Source of the DNA: Bradyrhizobium cosmicum
GTDB lineage: Bacteria > Pseudomonadota > Alphaproteobacteria > Rhizobiales > Xanthobacteraceae
Assembly (NCBI RefSeq): GCF_007290395.2
Contig: NZ_CP041656.2
Span: 620,001-684,000, forward strand
Direction: 5' to 3'
DNA: 64,000 nt
Position 1 is the stretch's first letter. Every line of letters starts with the position of its first letter. Shown here one piece after another: positions 42,724 to 51,326 of this stretch. A program made the translations under genes and the position numbers. The notes beneath the pieces were generated by a model, which had not been told where the DNA came from, made no database searches, and saw only the letters and a program-made list of their open reading frames with translations.

Positions 42724-45700
42724 GTGCCCGGCGCCGGCGTCACTGCGGTGCTCGGGCCGACCAACACCGGCAAGACCCATCTGGCCATCGAACGGATGCT
42801 CGCGCATTCGTCCGGCGTGATCGGCCTGCCGCTGCGGCTGCTCGCGCGCGAGGTCTACAACAAGATCGTCGCGCGGGTGGGGCCCGAAGCCGTTGCGCTG
42901 GTGACCGGCGAGGAGAAGATCAAGCCGAAGAACCCGCGCTACTGGGTGTCGACCGTCGAGGCGATGCCGCGCGACCTCGACGTGTCCTTCCTCGCCGTCG
43001 ACGAGATCCAGATCGCATCTGATCTGGAACGCGGCCACGTCTTCACCGACCGCATTCTCAACCGACGCGGCCGCGACGAGACGCTGCTGCTGGGCGCCGC
43101 CACCATGCGCCCGATCATCGAGCGGCTGCTGCCGGGCGTCTCCATGATCACCCGTCCGCGGCTGTCGCAGCTGGAATTCGCCGGCGACCGCAAGATCACC
43201 CGCCAGCCGCGCCGCACCGCCATCGTCGCCTTCTCCGCCGACGAGGTCTACGCCATCGCCGAGCTGATCAAGCGCCAGCATGGCGGCGCCGCCGTGGTGC
43301 TGGGCTCGCTGTCGCCGCGCACGCGCAATGCGCAGGTCGAGATGTTCCAGAGCGGCGACGTCGACTATCTCGTCGCCACCGACGCCGTCGGCATGGGCCT
43401 CAATCTCGACGTCGACCACGTCGCCTTCGCCTCCGACCGCAAATACGACGGCTATCAGTTCCGCCGCCTGACGCCGTCCGAATTCGCGCAGATCGCCGGC
43501 CGCGCCGGCCGTGCCACGCGCAACGGCACCTTCGGCACCACCGGCCGCTGCGGGCCATTCGAGCCCGAGCTCGTCAACGCGCTGCAGAACCACACCTTCG
43601 ATCACGTGAAGATGCTGCAATGGCGCAATTCGAAGCTGGATTTCTCCTCGCTCGGCGCGCTGCAGGTGTCGCTGAACCAGTCGCCCGGCCACGAGGCGCT
43701 GACGCGCGCGCCGATCGCCGAGGACATGCGAGTGCTCGACCACGCCGCCCGCGACGCCGATGTGCGCGATATCGCGCATGGCAAGGACGCGGTGGAACGG
43801 CTGTGGGAGGCCTGCCAGGTCCCGGATTACCGAAAACTGTCGCCCGCGGCCCATGCCGAGCTCGTCACCACGCTCTACGGCTTCCTGATGCAGAAGGGCT
43901 GCATCCCCGATTCCTGGTTCGCGGCCCAAATCGACCAGGCCGACCGCGTCGACGGCGACATCGACACGCTGTCGGCCCGGATCGCGCAGATTCGCACCTG
44001 GACCTTCGTCGCCAACCGTCCGGACTGGCTGAGAGACCCCGAACGCTGGCAGGGAATCGCCCGCGAGGTCGAAAATAAATTATCGGATGCGCTCCATGAA
44101 CGCTTGACTGAGCGTTTCGTTGATCGTCGGACCAGTGTATTGATGCGCCGCCTGCGGGAGAACACGAGCTTGAATACGGAAATCGGCAAGACCGGCGAAG
44201 TCATCGTCGAAGGCCATGTCATCGGCCGTCTCGATGGCTTCACCTTTGCACCGGATGCGGCGGAAGCCGGCTCCGATGCGAAAGCCTTGCAGGCTGCCGC
44301 GCAAGCGGTGCTCGCCGGCGAGATCAACGCGCGTGCCGAAAAACTGGGCGGCGCGCCCGACGAGCAGTTCGTGCTGACGTCGGAAGGCACCATCCGCTGG
44401 ACCGGCGACGCCGTGGCGCGACTGTCTGCCGCAGAGGACGCGCTGGCGCCGCGCATCCGCATCATCTCCGACGAGCGTCTCACCGGCCCGCCGCGCGAGA
44501 AGGTGCAGGCGCGGCTCGAGCTCTGGCTCAAGACCCATATCGAAAAGCTGCTCGGGCCGATGTTCGAGCTGTCCAAGGCCGAGGACGTCACCGGCATTGC
44601 CCGCGGCATCGCCTATCAGCTGGTCGAGGCGCTGGGCGTGCTCGAGCGTCCCAAGATCGCGAGCGAGCTGAAGGATCTCGACCAGTCCTCGCGCGCGACC
44701 TTGCGCAAATACGGCGTCCGCTTCGGCGCCTATCACATCTATTTCCCCGGGCTCTTGAAGCCGGCCGCCCGTGCGCTCGCCGCGCTGCTGTGGGCGCTGA
44801 AGCAGGACAATGTCGATCTGTCCTCGCTGTCGGGCGCGCAGCATCTGGCCTCATCAGGCCGCACCTCGTTCCCGGTCGACAAGCAGCTGCCGCGCGATGC
44901 CTATCGCGTGCTCGGCTACAAGCAGGCCGGCGAACGCGCCGTCCGCGTCGACATCCTGGAGCGCCTGGCCGATTTGATCCGCCCGGCGCTGGCCTGGCGC
45001 GAGAATTCGCCCGGCGAAAAGCCCGCCGGCACGTTCGACGGCCGCAGCTTCATCGTGACGCAGGCGATGACCTCGCTCACCGGCTCGGCCGGCGAGGATT
45101 TCGCCTCGGTGCTGCGCGCGCTCGGCTATCGCATGGAGAAGCGTGCACCGTTGCCGCCGAAGCCGGTCGTGGCTCCTGCTGAGACGCCGGCTGCCGAGGC
45201 TGAAGCCGCCGTGGCCGAAGCGCCGGCCGCGGATGCCGCCGTGCCTACGGACACCGCGATCGAAGCCGCCGCCGAGCCTCTGACCGTCGAAGACGCGCCC
45301 GGCATCGAGCAGCACGACGAGCCCGCCCCCGAAGAGCCGGCGCTCGAAGCATCCCCCGAGGCACCCGTCACGCCCGAAGACGCCCCCGGCATCGCGCCGC
45401 CTGCGGAAGAAGCCGCTGAGGCTGCTCCGGCTGAGACCGCTACAGCTGAGAATGCTTCAGCTGAGGCTGCTCCGGCCGAGATTGCCCCGGCAGAGGCTGC
45501 CGCGCCGGAAGCCGCCGCATCGGCCGATCCCGCCGCACCTGCGGAAGCCGCGGCCGCTCCCGCGGAGCCTGAGCTCATCGAGGTCTGGCGTCCGGCTGGC
45601 CGTCACGAGGATCGCAAGCCGCGCCACGAGCGCCATCGCCACCAGCGCCATCACAATCAGCGTCCGCAGGCTGGCGCCGAAGCAGGCGCCGCGCCGGCCG

Positions 45701-46113
45701 AGGCTGCCTCCGGCGAAGCTGCCGAAGGCGGCAAGCCAGGTGAGCGCCATCGTCATGGCGGCGGTCGCAGAGACGGCGGAAGGGATTTCCGCAAGCCGCG
45801 CGAGGGTGGTGCTGAAGGCGCGCCGCGTCCCGAGGGACGCGACGACAAGAACCGCCGCTTCGAAGGCAAGGATCGCGACAAGGATCGTGATCGCAACAAG
45901 GGCAAGTTCGGCGGCGATCGCAACAAGGGCAAGCCCGGTGGCGACCGCGACAGCCGCGGCCGCGACAAGGGCCGCGATCGTCAGGGCGGTCCCTCGCTGC
46001 GGCCCTACGCCTCGAGCGCGAACCCGCGCGAGCGCGATCGTCCGGTCGATCCGAACTCGCCCTTCGCGAAACTCGCTGCGCTGAAGGAGCAGCTTGCCGG
46101 GCGCAAGGAATAG
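42724..46113 (+). CDS. Suv3-like DEAD/DEAH-box RNA helicase
   Basis: A 1129-residue superfamily 2 helicase. The Walker A is GPTNTGKTH, the DExx motif VDEIQ, motif VI is QIAGRAGRATR, and the body resembles mitochondrial Suv3 RNA helicases. The C-terminal 300 residues form two low-complexity tails: Ala/Glu/Pro-rich (about 820-960) and Arg/Lys/Asp/Gly-rich (about 985-1110), both probably disordered and RNA-interacting. Start GTG at 42724 is used because no in-frame ATG exists; an out-of-frame ATG at 42674 would join this frame if a C-run had one more base. The helicase precedes an S4-domain RNA-binding gene, consistent with RNA metabolism. Confidence 0.9.
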   Translation: MPGAGVTAVLGPTNTGKTHLAIERMLAHSSGVIGLPLRLLAREVYNKIVARVGPEAVALVTGEEKIKPKNPRYWVSTVEAMPRDLDVSFLAVDEIQIASDLERGHVFTDRILNRRGRDETLLLGAATMRPIIERLLPGVSMITRPRLSQLEFAGDRKITRQPRRTAIVAFSADEVYAIAELIKRQHGGAAVVLGSLSPRTRNAQVEMFQSGDVDYLVATDAVGMGLNLDVDHVAFASDRKYDGYQFRRLTPSEFAQIAGRAGRATRNGTFGTTGRCGPFEPELVNALQNHTFDHVKMLQWRNSKLDFSSLGALQVSLNQSPGHEALTRAPIAEDMRVLDHAARDADVRDIAHGKDAVERLWEACQVPDYRKLSPAAHAELVTTLYGFLMQKGCIPDSWFAAQIDQADRVDGDIDTLSARIAQIRTWTFVANRPDWLRDPERWQGIAREVENKLSDALHERLTERFVDRRTSVLMRRLRENTSLNTEIGKTGEVIVEGHVIGRLDGFTFAPDAAEAGSDAKALQAAAQAVLAGEINARAEKLGGAPDEQFVLTSEGTIRWTGDAVARLSAAEDALAPRIRIISDERLTGPPREKVQARLELWLKTHIEKLLGPMFELSKAEDVTGIARGIAYQLVEALGVLERPKIASELKDLDQSSRATLRKYGVRFGAYHIYFPGLLKPAARALAALLWALKQDNVDLSSLSGAQHLASSGRTSFPVDKQLPRDAYRVLGYKQAGERAVRVDILERLADLIRPALAWRENSPGEKPAGTFDGRSFIVTQAMTSLTGSAGEDFASVLRALGYRMEKRAPLPPKPVVAPAETPAAEAEAAVAEAPAADAAVPTDTAIEAAAEPLTVEDAPGIEQHDEPAPEEPALEASPEAPVTPEDAPGIAPPAEEAAEAAPAETATAENASAEAAPAEIAPAEAAAPEAAASADPAAPAEAAAAPAEPELIEVWRPAGRHEDRKPRHERHRHQRHHNQRPQAGAEAGAAPAEAASGEAAEGGKPGERHRHGGGRRDGGRDFRKPREGGAEGAPRPEGRDDKNRRFEGKDRDKDRDRNKGKFGGDRNKGKPGGDRDSRGRDKGRDRQGGPSLRPYASSANPRERDRPVDPNSPFAKLAALKEQLAGRKE

Positions 46114-46160
46114 CGGTTTCAGGCGAAGTGTGGAGCGGTTCGCGTGAAGACAACGCGTCA
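46113..46160. repeat. Short palindromic repeat, GCGTTTTC...GAAAACGC family (copy 2)
   Basis: The element GCGGTTTCaggCGAAGTG with CGGTTCGCGTGAAGACAACGCGTC closely matches the copy at 18057-18105. It overlaps the helicase stop by one base and ends 13 bp before the ACG start of the S4-domain gene, so it fills the whole gap. Confidence 0.75.
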
Positions 46161-46173
46161 AATGGAGTGAGCT

Positions 46174-46461
46174 ACGTCCGAGCGGCAGCGCCTCGACAAA
46201 TGGCTGTGGCATGCGCGGGTGGTGAAGGCGCGCACCTCTGCGGCTGAGCTCGTCGAAAAAGGCCGCGTCCGCGTCAACGGCGCGCGCGAGACATCGCCGG
46301 GGCACGCGATCAAGACCGGCGACGTGCTCACCATCGCGCTGGACCGCACCGTGCGGGTGTTGAAAGTCACAGCCTTCAACGAGCGCCGTGGCGATGCCGC
46401 CTCGGCCCGCGTGCTCTACGAGGAGCTCAGCGAAGCCAATCCGGATTCTCAGCGCAATTAA
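46174..46461 (+). CDS. S4-domain RNA-binding protein (Hsp15-like) with ACG start
   Basis: A 95-residue protein with an S4 RNA-binding domain: RLDKWLWHARVVKARTSAAE then EKGRVRVNGARETSPGHAIK and VLTIALDRTVRVLKV. It resembles Hsp15-type heat-shock proteins that recycle free 50S subunits. No ATG, GTG or TTG exists in frame between the TGA at 46168 and the middle of the S4 domain. The ACG at 46174 sits six bases after GGAG and aligns with the family start (M-SERQRLDKW). ACG initiation, or loss of the ATG by mutation, is therefore inferred. The alternative GTG at 46219 would remove a key part of the domain. Confidence 0.75.
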   Translation, partial: TSERQRLDKWLWHARVVKARTSAAELVEKGRVRVNGARETSPGHAIKTGDVLTIALDRTVRVLKVTAFNERRGDAASARVLYEELSEANPDSQRN

Positions 46462-46593
46462 TTGCGCTTTGAATTCATTTCTTGGTCCGTCAAACGCACA
46501 AAGCCGTCATGATCGGCCGTTCCCGACCTTGCAGCGCCGGGCCATCCGCGCTACGCAAGCCGCGACTTTTAAAAGAGCTTTTCGGAGCGTTGG

Positions 46594-46932
46594 ATGACTT
46601 ACGTCGTCACTGAAAACTGCATCAAGTGCAAGTACACCGACTGCGTCGAGGTCTGCCCGGTCGATTGTTTCTACGAGGGCGACAACATGCTCGTCATCCA
46701 TCCTGACGAGTGCATCGACTGCGGCGTGTGCGAGCCGGAATGCCCCGCCGACGCCATCAAGCCGGATACGGAACCGGGCCTAGAAAAGTGGCTGTCGGTC
46801 AACGCCGACTACGCCAAGAGCTGGCCGAACATCACCCAGAAGAAAGAATCACCCGACGACGCGAAGGAATTCGACGGGATGGAAGGCAAGTTCGAGAAAT
46901 ATTTCTCCCCGAACCCCGGCTCCGGAGACTAA
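46594..46932 (+). CDS. fdxA: Ferredoxin (FdxA, 7Fe-8S type)
   Basis: A 112-residue low-potential ferredoxin with a [3Fe-4S] and a [4Fe-4S] cluster. The first CxxCxxxxC set is [20 protein letters not shown] and the second is [13 protein letters not shown]. The C-terminal extension (about 50 residues, with [15 protein letters not shown]) is typical of the alphaproteobacterial FdxA. It donates electrons to oxygenases and sulfur metabolism and is common beside carD. ATG at 46594. Confidence 0.95.
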   Translation: MTYVVTENCIKCKYTDCVEVCPVDCFYEGDNMLVIHPDECIDCGVCEPECPADAIKPDTEPGLEKWLSVNADYAKSWPNITQKKESPDDAKEFDGMEGKFEKYFSPNPGSGD

Positions 46933-46999
46933 TTCGGGCTCAAACTTAACCCTAATAGCTTCGTGAACGCTGAAAACAGGCCTGAAGACCCCTAAATCA

Positions 47000-47027
47000 T
47001 TGATTTTTGCGGGAAATGTGCTATATT
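47000..47027 (+). promoter_or_regulatory. Sigma-70-like promoter before carD
   Basis: TTGATT (47000-47005), a 16-base spacer and TATATT (47022-47027) resemble a housekeeping promoter, close in GC-poor contrast to the flanks. Transcription would begin near 47034, about 46 bases before the GTG at 47080 and 247 before the ATG at 47281. Confidence 0.55.
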
Positions 47028-47079
47028 GGGCACATTAAGCTGAACCCCCCGTCAGCCCAGTTGGCCCCGTTGGGTTCCC

Positions 47080-48090
47080 GTGAAACCAAATGTCGAACAG
47101 GGGCGTGGCAGTTTCCGCGCGCAGGCTGTGTCACAGAAAACGCGTAAAAAGAGTACTTCCGCGAGGGCTTCCCATAAGGAGGCCAAAAAAGTCGCCGCGG
47201 CCAGCCGTAGCGCATCCAAGGGTCGGGCCGCTGCCAAGGCGCCGCCGGCTGCAAAGTCCTCGAAGAACAAAAGAAGCGCAATGCCTAACAAGACTGCCAA
47301 ACCGGCCGCGAAGGCGACCGTTGCAAAGCCTGCTGCCAAGCCCGCTGCCGTCAAGGCTCCCGCTGCCAAGCCCGTTGCTCCGAAGGCCCCTGTTGCTGCC
47401 GCCCCTGCCAAGGCGCCCGTTGCTGCTGCCAAGCCGGCCGTGAAGGCCGCTGCACCCGCGCCGAAGGTCGAGGAAAAGAAGGTCGTGACCCAGCGTCAGG
47501 GCTTCAAGGCCAACGAATTCGTCGTCTATCCCGCTCACGGCGTCGGCCAGATCCTGGCCATCGAAGAGCAGGAGATCGCCGGCGCGAAGCTCGAGCTGTT
47601 CGTCATCAACTTCATCAAGGACAAGATGACGCTGCGCGTGCCGACCGCCAAGGTCGCCAATGTCGGTATGCGCAAGCTGTCCGAGCCGACGCTGGTGAAG
47701 AAGGCGCTCGAGACCCTCAAGGGCCGCGCCCGCGTCAAGCGCACCATGTGGTCGCGTCGCGCCCAGGAATACGAAGCGAAGATCAACTCGGGCGACATCG
47801 TCGCGATCGCGGAAGTCGTGCGCGACCTCTATCGCTCCGAATCGCAGCCTGAGCAGTCCTATAGCGAACGCCAGCTCTATGAAGCGGCGCTCGATCGTCT
47901 GTCCCGCGAGATCGCGGTCGTGCAGCACTCGACCGAGACCGAAGCGGTCAAGGAGATCGAGGCCCAGCTCGCCAAGAGCCCGCGCCGCAACGCCAAGGCG
48001 GAAGCCGCCGAGGGCGAAGGCGAGGCGGATGCCGAGGGCGAGACCGACGAGACCGATGGCGACACCACCGTCGCCGACGAGGCCGCGTAA
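47080..48090 (+). CDS. carD: CarD-family transcription regulator
   Basis: A 336-residue protein (from the GTG). The N-terminal 120 residues are Lys/Ala/Pro-rich with repeated AKPAAK/AAAPAK units, resembling histone-like tails. The CarD/TRCF RNA polymerase-interacting domain follows at about 140-270 (FKANEFVVYPAHGVGQILAI and ARVKRTMWSRRAQEYEAKIN), and the C-terminus is acidic (EGEGEADAEGETDETDGD). CarD binds RNAP beta and stabilises open complexes, e.g. at rRNA promoters. An internal ATG at 47281 (MPNKTAKP) with AAGAAG upstream would give 269 residues; the promoter at 47000-47027 does not decide between them. Terminated by 48121-48147. Confidence 0.9.
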   Translation: MKPNVEQGRGSFRAQAVSQKTRKKSTSARASHKEAKKVAAASRSASKGRAAAKAPPAAKSSKNKRSAMPNKTAKPAAKATVAKPAAKPAAVKAPAAKPVAPKAPVAAAPAKAPVAAAKPAVKAAAPAPKVEEKKVVTQRQGFKANEFVVYPAHGVGQILAIEEQEIAGAKLELFVINFIKDKMTLRVPTAKVANVGMRKLSEPTLVKKALETLKGRARVKRTMWSRRAQEYEAKINSGDIVAIAEVVRDLYRSESQPEQSYSERQLYEAALDRLSREIAVVQHSTETEAVKEIEAQLAKSPRRNAKAEAAEGEGEADAEGETDETDGDTTVADEAA

Positions 48091-48120
48091 GCTTCTCATC
48101 GCGTCGATCGCAACACATCA

Positions 48121-48147
48121 AGCCCGGCCGCTCGGCCGGGCTTTTTG
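48121..48147 (+). terminator. Rho-independent terminator of carD
   Basis: AGCCCGGCC, loop GCTC, GGCCGGGCT and TTTTTG: a 9-bp GC stem followed by a T-run, 31 bp after the carD stop. One of the clearest terminators in the window. Confidence 0.9.
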
Positions 48148-48208
48148 TTGTCGCCTTTTTGGTATCGACGGCTCAGCGCCGGGCTTCGCGCCGTCCGGCG
48201 CAGACCGG

Positions 48209-48568
48209 TCACTCGCAATATCGCTTGCCGTTGAAGTCGAAGCATTTGGCGGCGCTGATCGAGGGATCGCGGTGGTGCACGCGATAGGCCGCCGTCCGGA
48301 CCCGCACATGACGCGGGCGGACATGAGGTACGGAAGCGGTGCATCGATCCGCCAGATCCTTGTCGGCGACGGTTGTCCAGGTGAAGCGTCCGCCGTCCGA
48401 GCGGCAGATCAGGGCAATCGATTTCTGTACGCACAGGAACGCGCCGTCGCTGTAGCTCCTGCTGGCGTAGACGCAGGTCGGCGTGGCCTGCTCGGCCTGG
48501 CCCGGCGTGGCGGCTGAAAGCACCGCGAACGCGGCCAGCGCGATGGTGACACTGTGCGACGTCTTCAT
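48209..48568 (-). CDS. Exported cysteine-rich hypothetical protein
   Basis: A 119-residue exported protein. A Sec signal (MKTSHSVTIALAAFAVLSA, cleavage near GQA) precedes a Cys-rich part: TCVYASRSYSDGAFLCVQKS, ICRSDGGRFTW and DRCTASVPH. The Y-x-x-GAxxCVQ arrangement resembles DUF1496-type small periplasmic proteins (about 90 residues). The C-terminal HVRPRHVRVRTAAYRVHHRD is basic. Function unknown. Convergent with carD. Confidence 0.72.
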   Translation of the reverse strand: MKTSHSVTIALAAFAVLSAATPGQAEQATPTCVYASRSYSDGAFLCVQKSIALICRSDGGRFTWTTVADKDLADRCTASVPHVRPRHVRVRTAAYRVHHRDPSISAAKCFDFNGKRYCE

Positions 48569-48623
48569 GAATGGGGCTCGCTATGGTCGAAATGGCGGGG
48601 CGCTCTCGGCATCCGGTTTCAGC

Positions 48624-49172
48624 CTAGTGCTCGAAGACGTTGCCGGCCTGGATCGAGCAGCTCGTATTGCTCACATGCGCCTCCTTGATCTCGAGCCTCG
48701 CTCCGTTGATCAAGGAGCGTCCCCGCGCGATTGCGGTGCCGTTTTCCCGACCGAGTACCACATTGGCGGTACAGCCCGAGAAGTCCGCGTTGAACTCGAT
48801 CCGCACGAGACGAACACCGCCGGCAAACTGGGTCGTCACGATCAGAGACCGGCCGCTGATCCGGGCCTGCTGACTTCCCGCGCCATCCGATCCGACACTG
48901 CTGGCCTGGCCTGTTTTCGGCCTGCCCCTGCCGCCGCCGTAAACTGTCCGCCGCGCGAACACGCGGCCCTCCGACGACACGTAGGCACTGAGCGTGTGCG
49001 AAAAGCTCTTCGGCGCAAACTCGCCCATGCCGCCCAGGCGCTGAAGCCTCTCCTCGGTCCATCCCGCCGTCACTGACTTGCCACGCAGTTGCGGTGCGGC
49101 GCCTTGCGCCAGCGCCGGGGACAAGCTTGCAGCAAGTAGAAGCGAACACCATCGCGCGCGCGCCAGTAACAT
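48624..49172 (-). CDS. Exported hypothetical protein (182 aa)
   Basis: An exported protein starting MLLARARWCSLLLAASLSPA, with GGAGGCCGAG immediately before the ATG at 49172 deciding the start (the frame extends ten codons further up). The mature part contains WTEERLQRLGGMGEFAPKSF and GRSLIVTTQFAGGVRLVRIE and ends with a Cys pair region NTSCSIQAG. No family recognised. Downstream of the regSR region on the same strand, but 220 bp away. Confidence 0.7.
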   Translation of the reverse strand: MLLARARWCSLLLAASLSPALAQGAAPQLRGKSVTAGWTEERLQRLGGMGEFAPKSFSHTLSAYVSSEGRVFARRTVYGGGRGRPKTGQASSVGSDGAGSQQARISGRSLIVTTQFAGGVRLVRIEFNADFSGCTANVVLGRENGTAIARGRSLINGARLEIKEAHVSNTSCSIQAGNVFEH

Positions 49173-49384
49173 CTCGGCCTCCAAAAATGATCTGAAAAAC
49201 AATATTCGTCCGTGCGCGTTCTCACAGACATGTAGTCACGGCAGCAGAGTGCAATTCACGTCCAGGATGTATCGATCCATCGCTGCTTGCCGGCGGGATC
49301 ATCGATGATCGCAATTGCGCGGTCAAGATCGGCTGGCCTCGGGCACTGGAGCGAGGCGGCGAAGTCGGGCCGCAATGTCAGAAT

Positions 49385-49417
49385 CGTCCCGGACCTGCGC
49401 GGGGCCTAGCCGGGACG
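49385..49417 (-). terminator. Hairpin downstream of regR
   Basis: CGTCCCGG (49385-49392) and CCGGGACG (49410-49417) form an 8-bp stem six bases past the regR stop. No clear T-run follows, so it may be a weak or Rho-assisted terminator. Confidence 0.4.
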
Positions 49418-49422
49418 GCAGC

Positions 49423-49956
49423 TCACTTCACCGGCCGCTTCTCGAGCTTCCGTGCCAGCGTGCGCCGGTGCATGCCGAGCCGCCGCGCTGCCTCCGAGAT
49501 GTTGAAATCGGTCTCGATCAGCGTCTGGTGGATGCGCTCCCATTCCAGCGTCTTGATCGAGGTCGGCCGCGCATCGAGCGCGACTTCGACATTGCCTTCG
49601 GCCTTGTTGAAGGCGGCCTCGATGTCGTCGGTGTTCGACGGCTTTGCCAGGTAGTGGCAGGCTCCCAGCTTGATCGCCTCGACGGCCGTCGAGATGCTGG
49701 CAAAGCCGGTTAGCACCACGATCAGCATCTCCGGATCATGCGTATGCAGCAGCTCGACGCAGGCAAGGCCTGAGGCGCCGCCGAGTTTGAGGTCGACGAC
49801 GGCGTGGCCGAAGGACCGTTCCTCCAGCACCTTGCGGACCTCCTCGATCGAGGCGGCGAGCACGACATCATAGCCGCGGCGCTCGAATGAGCGCTTCAGC
49901 GTGCGCGCGAAGCCGGCATCGTCCTCGACGACGATGAGCGATCGGTCAGGCGTCAA
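49423..49956 (-). CDS. regR: Redox response regulator RegR (ActR/PrrA/RegA family)
   Basis: A 177-residue two-domain regulator. The receiver (phospho-acceptor Asp55 in VVDLKLGGASG) and a Fis-type HTH (NISEAARRLGMHRRTLARKL) make the compact ActR/PrrA/RegA fold. In Bradyrhizobium, RegR activates fixR-nifA and redox-responsive genes with RegS. Start is TTG at 49956, overlapping the regS end by 11 bp, so the pair is co-translated. It is the last gene of the leftward cyoABCD-surf1-regS-regR run. A hairpin follows the stop. Confidence 0.93.
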   Translation of the reverse strand: MTPDRSLIVVEDDAGFARTLKRSFERRGYDVVLAASIEEVRKVLEERSFGHAVVDLKLGGASGLACVELLHTHDPEMLIVVLTGFASISTAVEAIKLGACHYLAKPSNTDDIEAAFNKAEGNVEVALDARPTSIKTLEWERIHQTLIETDFNISEAARRLGMHRRTLARKLEKRPVK

Positions 49957-51316
49957 AGCTGCCTCCGATCGCGAGCGTTGCGAGCGGCAGCGTCAGGCGG
50001 ACGGTGGCGCCACGCTTGCGATGATTCTCGGCGGTCACACTGCCCCCGAGCTTGCGCACGACGTTCACCACCAGGAACAGGCCGAGCCCGCCGCCGGCCC
50101 GGCCCTTGCTCGACTGGTAGGGCTTTCCGAGCTGCGCCAGCATTTCCGGAGCGAAGCCGGGACCGCGATCGCTGATCGATAGTACGAGATTGTCACCCTC
50201 GCGCTCGGCCAGAAATTCGACCCAATCACGCGAGACCTCGTAGGCGTTGTCGAGCACGTTGAAGATCACCTGTTTCAGCGCAACGTCCGAGACGATCGCG
50301 ACATCCTCGCCGAACGTATTGACGAAGTAGAGCGTGCGCGCCGAGCGCGCGTCGCGCCACTCCTCCACCAGCGCCGTGACGAAAGCCGTCACCGTCGTTG
50401 GCGAAGAGCCTTCGCCGCGCGCTTCCCCCGCCGACACCAGGATTCCTGTCACGATGGATTTGCAGCGTTGCAGCGACGTCTCCATCTCCGAAAGATCCTC
50501 GGCGAGCTCCTGATCGGCGGCGAGATCCGGCATGCGGCGCCAGTCGCTGAGGATGACCGAGAGCGAGGCGAGGGGCGTGCCGAGCTCGTGCGCCGCGCCG
50601 GAGGCGAGCAGGCCCATGCGCACGATGTGGTCCTGCTCGGCCGCATGCTGGCGCAGCGCCGCCAGATGGGCGTCGCGCTCGCGCAAGTTCCTGTTGATGC
50701 GCGTGACAAAGACGACCAGCAGAACCGCATTGAGGGCGAAGCCCAGCAGCATGCCGGCGACGGTGAGCGAATAGGTCTCGCTGAGCGGATTTGGCGGCAG
50801 GTCGAGCGGTCTGTAGGCCAGCGTCAACCACACGAAACATGCGCAGGTCAGCGCGACCAGCGACCAGGTCGAGCGGGCATCGAGCAGCACCGCGCCCAGC
50901 GTGACCTGGAGCAAGAACAGCGAGGTGAAGGGATTGGTGGCGCCGCCGCTGAGGTAGAGCTGCGCGGTCAGCGCGGCGACGTCGAGCATCAGCGCGACCA
51001 GCAGCTCGTTGTTGGTGATCGCGGCGCGATGGCGTACCCAAACGAGGCTCGAAACGTTGAGCAGCAGCAGCGCGCCGATCACCGCGCCCATCCGCTCGAG
51101 AGGCAAGGGGATGCCGAGACCGAAATGCACGCCACCGATGGTCAAGATCTGGCCGACTACCGCGGTCCAGCGCAGCTGGATCAGCAACGCCATGTTCTTG
51201 CGGTTGGTCTCGTCGTCGGTCGGCGCGGCGCCGATCAAGCCGCTGCGCGCGTCCGCCTGCGATTGCAGCGTGACGGCGAACCCGCCCAGCTCTTTGGCAA
51301 GTGCTTGGGGAGGCAT
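49946..51316 (-). CDS. regS: Redox sensor histidine kinase RegS (RegB/PrrB/ActS family)
   Basis: A 456-residue membrane sensor kinase. Six hydrophobic segments (residues 55-200) include the quinone-binding heptapeptide GGATNPF (124-130). The H-box is AAHELGTPL (His243) and a conserved Cys285 (LQRCKSIVTG) matches the redox-active Cys of RegB. RegS senses ubiquinone/oxygen state and phosphorylates RegR. The ATG at 51316 follows the SURF1 stop by 11 bases; the frame is open to 51382, and ATG at 51355 is also possible. The overlap with regR and the tight join to the oxidase genes suggest one transcript. Confidence 0.92.
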   Translation of the reverse strand: MPPQALAKELGGFAVTLQSQADARSGLIGAAPTDDETNRKNMALLIQLRWTAVVGQILTIGGVHFGLGIPLPLERMGAVIGALLLLNVSSLVWVRHRAAITNNELLVALMLDVAALTAQLYLSGGATNPFTSLFLLQVTLGAVLLDARSTWSLVALTCACFVWLTLAYRPLDLPPNPLSETYSLTVAGMLLGFALNAVLLVVFVTRINRNLRERDAHLAALRQHAAEQDHIVRMGLLASGAAHELGTPLASLSVILSDWRRMPDLAADQELAEDLSEMETSLQRCKSIVTGILVSAGEARGEGSSPTTVTAFVTALVEEWRDARSARTLYFVNTFGEDVAIVSDVALKQVIFNVLDNAYEVSRDWVEFLAEREGDNLVLSISDRGPGFAPEMLAQLGKPYQSSKGRAGGGLGLFLVVNVVRKLGGSVTAENHRKRGATVRLTLPLATLAIGGSFDA

Positions 51317-51326
51317 CTTGCCGTCG

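Noticed and set aside
46219..46461. GTG at 46219 as start of the S4-domain gene
   Set aside because: It would delete the conserved RLDKWLWHAR part of the S4 domain; ACG at 46174 fits the family and the GGAG site better, although it is non-canonical.
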